The position numbers and the translations under genes were made by a program. The notes below the pieces were generated by a model, which saw nothing but the letters and a program-made list of their open reading frames with translations, ran no database searches and was not told the DNA's origin. From Paludibacter sp. (lineage in GTDB: Bacteria; Bacteroidota; Bacteroidia; Bacteroidales; Paludibacteraceae), in NCBI GenBank assembly GCA_009787075.1, contig WRGS01000223.1, positions 1 to 17,609 of the forward strand: DNA of 17,609 nt, read 5' to 3'. This document shows, in pieces, positions 15,633 through 17,609 of this stretch; the stretch's first letter is position 1, and the number at the start of each line of letters is the position of its first letter.

Positions 15633-17429
15633 TTACAGTTCCTGCAATTCGACCATTTTTTTAAAACGTGAGGATATTGTTTGCAGTTCCTTAAACGAGC
15701 CGCTGCCCGTAATTTCTCCATTTTCAAGCAAATAAACGGTATCAACATTTTTAATTGTCGAAAGGCGGTGGGCAATAATTACCATCGTAAATTTGCCTTG
15801 CAGCATATCAATACTTTCTTTGATGTGCGATTCTGTTTCAGAATCAAGCGCAGAGGTCGCCTCGTCCATAATCAGCAGTTCTACGTCTTTGTAAAGTTCG
15901 CGGGCGATTGAAATTCGCTGCTTTTGCCCGCCTGAAACAAGAATTCCGTTGTGTCCCAAAGTGGAATCTTCGGCTGAGGTAAGCCCTTGAACAAAATCTT
16001 TCATTGAAACCATTGAAAGCACATTCCAAAATTTTTCGAGGTTTTCAGGAGTTTTTTCAGCCCAAAAAGTTACATTATTAAAAATTGTGTCATTAAAAAT
16101 AACAGAATCCTGCGTTATATAACCGATTTTTGAACGGTAAGAGTTAAGGTCGGTCTGATAAATATTTTTGCCTTCGGTAATAACCTCGCCTCCGTGCGGA
16201 ATTTGCAGCCCGCATACAACATTTGCAAGCGTGGTTTTGCCCGCGCCGCTATCGCCCACAAAGGCAACAGAGGTTTTTTGATGAATTAAAATATTAATAT
16301 CGTGTAAAATAACTTTATCGCCAAATTGAATAAGCAAATTTTTTATTTCAATATCGTTAATATTTTCAACTTTTTCATCAAAAGCAGGCTCTTTTTTTAG
16401 CGTAAATTCTTCGCTCATTTCTTCAACAGCATCAATAGATGCGCTTTGACCAATAAACATATTCCACGCAGTTTGAATGCGCACAAGATAATTCAGCGAG
16501 CGGTAGAACATCAACAACGCCGCCAGCATAGAAGTAAACGAATCTTTAATAACCAAAACCTGAATGGCGGTAACTATTGCAATAACAGTAATCACTATCG
16601 GCTCTTTGGCGGAGGTTACTATTGCATTAAGGCGCACTAATCTGAAACTGTATTGCTGACTGAGAACAATATTTTTCACCAATCTTTCGGCAAAAATTTT
16701 AAAATAATTAGTGGCTTTGAGATATTTAAAATTTTGAATTGATTGAATTAAATCGCCGTTGATATTAAAACCAACTTTAACAATTTTGCGCGAATAATCT
16801 TTGGTAACTTTATTGATATAATTAAAGAAGTAATTAGATGCATACGCGCCGATAAGCACCATAATAGCAAATTTCCAATTCACAGAAAAGGCAATCGCCA
16901 TATAAGCAACAACCATCACAGCCTCTTGAAACATACCAAAATAGGTTGTCATAGCATTTATAACTTCGCCCGCCTGCCCAATAAGAACGCTTTGAATACG
17001 CCCTGCCTCAAGTTTTGTATAGCCCTCGTATGTAATTCCTTCAAACTTGCGAACCATTGTCGTTTGCATTTTCAAAGCCGCTTTCAGCCGCAGATGCGTG
17101 TAATAAATTGCGCGAATATAGGTAGCAAGTCCTTTGAAAACAAACAATACAACCATAATAATCAGCCCGTTAAGCAAAGTTAATGGCAAACCTACCCAAC
17201 TGAAAAAATCAAGAACAAACGACAAACTGCCAAGCGATTCCCGTGCGGCAACATCGCCCGATGCAACCTGCAAAATAGGAACAAACATCATAAGCCCAAA
17301 ACCATCAAGCAAACCAATTATAAAATTGAAAAACAAATAGATATAAACATGTTTGCCAATTATTTTGTAAAAATAATTGAAATAACTGAACGAAAATTTC
17401 CGATTAAGATTTGGCTTTTTTTTTGGCAT
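15633..17429 (-). CDS. ABC exporter, fused membrane and ATPase domains
   Basis: A 598-residue half-transporter that would act as a homodimer in the inner membrane, moving a lipid, glycolipid or peptide outward. Six membrane helices lie in about the first 320 residues. The ATPase domain has Walker A GDSGAGKTT from Gly392, the Q-loop YITQD, the signature VSGGQ (498-502), Walker B IMDEAT with Asp522 and Glu523, and the switch His554 in AHRLS. All catalytic residues are present. The frame can be extended to a TTG at 17477, but that codon lies upstream of the -7 box, so the ATG at 17429 (MPKKKPN) is preferred; an AAGGA sequence sits 11 bases before it. Relatives include MsbA (lipid A) and PglK (lipid-linked oligosaccharide) flippases. 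The four glycosyltransferases nearby make a glycan-lipid substrate plausible, but the sequence does not decide this. Confidence 0.93.
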   Translation of the reverse strand: MPKKKPNLNRKFSFSYFNYFYKIIGKHVYIYLFFNFIIGLLDGFGLMMFVPILQVASGDVAARESLGSLSFVLDFFSWVGLPLTLLNGLIIMVVLFVFKGLATYIRAIYYTHLRLKAALKMQTTMVRKFEGITYEGYTKLEAGRIQSVLIGQAGEVINAMTTYFGMFQEAVMVVAYMAIAFSVNWKFAIMVLIGAYASNYFFNYINKVTKDYSRKIVKVGFNINGDLIQSIQNFKYLKATNYFKIFAERLVKNIVLSQQYSFRLVRLNAIVTSAKEPIVITVIAIVTAIQVLVIKDSFTSMLAALLMFYRSLNYLVRIQTAWNMFIGQSASIDAVEEMSEEFTLKKEPAFDEKVENINDIEIKNLLIQFGDKVILHDINILIHQKTSVAFVGDSGAGKTTLANVVCGLQIPHGGEVITEGKNIYQTDLNSYRSKIGYITQDSVIFNDTIFNNVTFWAEKTPENLEKFWNVLSMVSMKDFVQGLTSAEDSTLGHNGILVSGGQKQRISIARELYKDVELLIMDEATSALDSETESHIKESIDMLQGKFTMVIIAHRLSTIKNVDTVYLLENGEITGSGSFKELQTISSRFKKMVELQEL

Positions 17430-17466
17430 TTTTTTAGTTTTCCTTTTAAAAATAAAAAAATAAGTG

Positions 17467-17474
17467 CAAAAGTA
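17467..17474 (-). promoter_or_regulatory. -7 promoter box of the ABC exporter gene
   Basis: Minus-strand TACTTTTG, 37 bases before the ATG at 17429. The -33 position reads TTTT and not TTTG. It overlaps the upstream TTG-initiated extension of the frame, which argues against that start. Confidence 0.5.
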
Positions 17475-17555
17475 CAATTTTTTTTTTTACTGTAAAAATT
17501 TTCTTAAAAAAAGTTGAAAATAGTAGTTTCAAGTATAGAATTTAACTTTATTTTG

Positions 17556-17563
17556 CAAAGATA
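17556..17563 (-). promoter_or_regulatory. Possible second upstream promoter box for the ABC exporter gene
   Basis: Minus-strand TATCTTTG matches TAnnTTTG but has no -33 TTG, and would give a leader of about 120 bases. Weak support. Confidence 0.2.
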
Positions 17564-17594
17564 TAAAAAAAAGTTCTTGAGGGGAGTAAAAATT

Positions 17595-17602
17595 TAATTT
17601 TG
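17595..17602 (+). promoter_or_regulatory. Possible promoter box for a gene beyond the right edge
   Basis: Plus-strand TAATTTTG matches TAnnTTTG. A TTG occurs upstream with a 15-base spacer, short of the usual 19. It points out of the window, so a divergent gene may start just past the edge. No coding frame can be seen in the last 130 bases. Confidence 0.25.
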
Positions 17603-17609
17603 CTCTTGG

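Noticed and set aside
17430..17477. N-terminal extension of the ABC exporter to a TTG codon at 17477
   Set aside because: The TTG lies upstream of the -7 box at 17467-17474, so it would not be in the transcript; the ATG at 17429 has an AAGGA sequence before it and a normal N-terminus.
17478..17609. Replication origin or small RNA in the AT-rich right end
   Set aside because: High A/T content is general in this genome's intergenic DNA; there are no repeated DnaA-box-like sequences and no stable stem.

Overview
The window looks like part of a chromosome from an AT-rich member of the Bacteroidota, probably close to Bacteroidales. The evidence is the repeated -7 promoter box TAnnTTTG (twice with a TTG/TTTG exactly 19 bases upstream), the near absence of Shine-Dalgarno sequences, a fused RibBA, a short one-serine-site phosphatidylserine decarboxylase, a signal-peptide/TPR/DUF3857/transglutaminase protein, and outer-membrane beta-barrel and META-domain lipoprotein genes. 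No tRNA, rRNA, CRISPR array, transposase or phage gene was seen. Placement is from gene content only.

Left part (1-5035). The minus strand carries the N-terminal 594 codons of a UvrD/RecB-type (AddA-like) helicase that runs off the left edge. It is divergent from folD (one-carbon folate metabolism). Next on the plus strand are a small outer-membrane beta-barrel protein with a textbook Bacteroidota promoter, and a 501-residue membrane iron-sulfur protein that looks like a NapH-type membrane ferredoxin joined to a NapG/MauM-type ferredoxin.

Centre (5108-10975, plus strand). psd (phosphatidylethanolamine synthesis) overlaps by ATGA with the first of four consecutive GT2-family glycosyltransferases. 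These are followed, after a 31-base gap holding a tandem heptamer, by ribBA (first steps of riboflavin synthesis from GTP and ribulose 5-phosphate). Spacings of -4, 20, -4, 11 and 31 bases suggest one transcript. The glycosyltransferases probably build a surface glycan, but neither the polymer nor the acceptor can be read from this window.

Right part (10986-17429, minus strand). A META-domain (HslJ-like) lipoprotein faces ribBA convergently. Upstream of it lies a 354-base stretch without a listed long gene. It holds the lipoprotein promoter, a 109-bp nested inverted-repeat element, and a 53-codon gene for a two-helix membrane protein placed 5 bases after the stop of a 1241-residue periplasmic TPR/jelly-roll/DUF3857/transglutaminase protein with an intact Cys-His-Asp triad. 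An ABC exporter (membrane and ATPase domains in one chain) closes the set. A promoter-like box at the right edge points out of the window.

Most content is ordinary core metabolism and envelope biogenesis. The points that most deserve a second look are the two-ferredoxin fusion, the unannotated small membrane gene next to the DUF3857 protein, the nested palindrome, and the psd-glycosyltransferase coupling. None of these proves a new system.
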